A stretch of 64,000 nt of DNA from Nymphaea colorata (Eukaryota > Streptophyta > Magnoliopsida > Nymphaeales > Nymphaeaceae). The DNA lies in the NCBI RefSeq assembly GCF_008831285.2, contig NC_045140.1, forward strand, positions 25,996,131 to 26,060,130. The letters are read 5' to 3'. Positions 62,946 through 64,000 of this stretch are shown here, piece after piece; positions within the stretch are counted from its first letter, which is position 1, and each line of letters opens with the position of its first letter. The notes beneath the pieces are model-generated. The model made no database searches and was not told the origin of the DNA. It saw only the letters and a list, made by a program, of their open reading frames with translations. The position numbers were made by a program, and so were the translations under genes.

Positions 62946-63590
62946 CTATCCGCTAATATGACATCTAAGGGCTTCATCTTTTCTCGCTTCTAATGCGCAC
63001 AGATTCGCCTTTCGCTGATACGACGGTTCATCATCCTCATGCTCTGCTTTTGCTTTTGAAGAAACAAAACATGCGGCCGCTTTTCCGGCTTCCTCTTTTT
63101 TGACCGAATTATGGTCATCAACTGCTAGGGCCAAACCTCTTTCTGAGACAATGATAAAAGGGCAGTGGGTGGAACGTAATAATTGAACAGTCTCATTGGC
63201 TTCCTGCAAATGGCTGTTAGTCTGGCCCAACTTTATTTCAGTGGACTTGCTTTATGAATTTTATGTTGGAAAACTTTTCCGAGTCATCGATTTCTAGCAA
63301 CAACGGGACTGCGGAGTGCCGATCGGTGTTGTGAGATTCCGGTTTCTGAATTGAATCAGTCGGCCAAGTGCCTGCCATATTCACTGATTCAGAGCTTACA
63401 AAGGGAACAACAATAGAAAAATAAGCATCTTCTACTGCCAGTCTAATTGATCCCAAGTTGCAAGAGCCATAATAGTCGATTCATCGTTCAAATAAGAGCC
63501 AAGTAGAACTGTTGTGAGGGCATTTGCAGCTTGGAGAGAACATTGTTTATTATGTGCATTAGTTTGGGATTCTAATGATATCTTAAGGGC
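62946..63590 (-). pseudogene. Fragment of an unrecognised host gene
   Basis: On the minus strand, open pieces read in turn HNKQCSLQAANALTTVLLGS and NDESTIMALATWDQL, then GSIRLAVEDAYFSIVVPFVS, then QTNSHLQEANETVQLLRSTH and VSERGLALAVDDHNSV. The order and residue make-up look like a real helical-repeat protein. The frame changes between pieces near 63445 and 63240 without clear splice signals, so it is more likely a broken copy than a working gene. I cannot name the family. Confidence 0.35.
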
Positions 63591-64000
63591 CACTTACTAC
63601 CTATAACAGACTGTCTAGTGACCTCGCTCCAAAATTTAGGGTAGTTTCATAGATCACTATGTTACACGGTTTCATGAATATGCCTTAATTTTTGAAGTGG
63701 TTTCACTGGGCAATAACAATTTGTTGATGGGATCGTTTGCCGATAGTAATGAACTATTAATGTTCTACAAATCTTTACTTAAAATTGGGACAGATTCATT
63801 AACCATTGTAACATAGTGTTTTATTAATATATATTATATATATATATTTTTAGCAGATTAATAAAACAGCTAGAGTTTATTATTTTTGTCAAACGACCCG
63901 GCACAGTTTTTTCATATTTGTATAAGCTTTCCCTGGATCACATTTACAACTTTGTTGCTGATGAAAGGAGTATAAATATCGTATGCATTTTCTAAATTGC
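63591..64000. other. Non-coding end of the window with MITE-like piece
   Basis: AT-rich, with a TA run near 63824-63848. The word TTGTCAAACGACCCGGC near 63890 resembles the end of the small elements at 32806 and 41798, but a partner end is not clear. Confidence 0.35.

Noticed and set aside
62700-63560. Mitochondrial DNA insertion
   Set aside because: Base composition hinted at it, but no mitochondrial gene could be recognised, and the minus-strand reading looks more like a nuclear gene fragment.

Overview
This is a stretch of flowering-plant nuclear DNA. The evidence is spliced genes with GT/AG introns, plant-only gene families (KIN-7 kinesin, P-class PPR proteins, early nodulin-like phytocyanins, a plant receptor-like kinase), a Ty1/copia retrotransposon, MITE-like elements, microsatellites and a scrap of plastid rpoC1. 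The sequence does not fix the species. All product names rest on recalled family motifs, because no search was run.

Layout. 1-~4240: 3' part of a broken Ty1/copia element. 5129-5264 (-): first exon of a small one-helix membrane protein. 6067-23486 (+): a full KIN7O-type (CENP-E-like) kinesin of about 30 exons. Its last intron holds a near-identical copy of a block from 43.5-44.4 kb, bracketed by a 55-bp direct repeat. 25334-26503 (-) and 27734-30215 (+): two divergent P-class PPR genes. About 31.1 kb: rpoC1 fragment. 32327-36827 (-): five-exon bacterial-type ribosomal protein L9. 37818-41021: two related small one-helix membrane proteins, with a dead E-class PPR gene between them. 42.3-54 kb: a duplicated region with two nearly identical phytocyanin genes, the donor of the kinesin-intron insertion, and a possible 2-kb element holding two exons of an unknown small gene. 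56509-58401 (-): receptor-like kinase with about 250 residues inserted in its activation segment. 58.4-64 kb: mostly non-genic, with an unrecognised coding-like fragment near 63-63.6 kb.

The genes are ordinary independent plant loci, not an operon. Links seen are the tandem pairs (phytocyanins, small membrane proteins), possible microsynteny of the second PPR gene and the kinase with Arabidopsis At1g80880/At1g80870, and two likely organelle proteins (L9 and PPRs). I found no clearly new biological system. The strongest unusual signal is the templated intron insertion with the 55-bp duplicated target in the kinesin gene.
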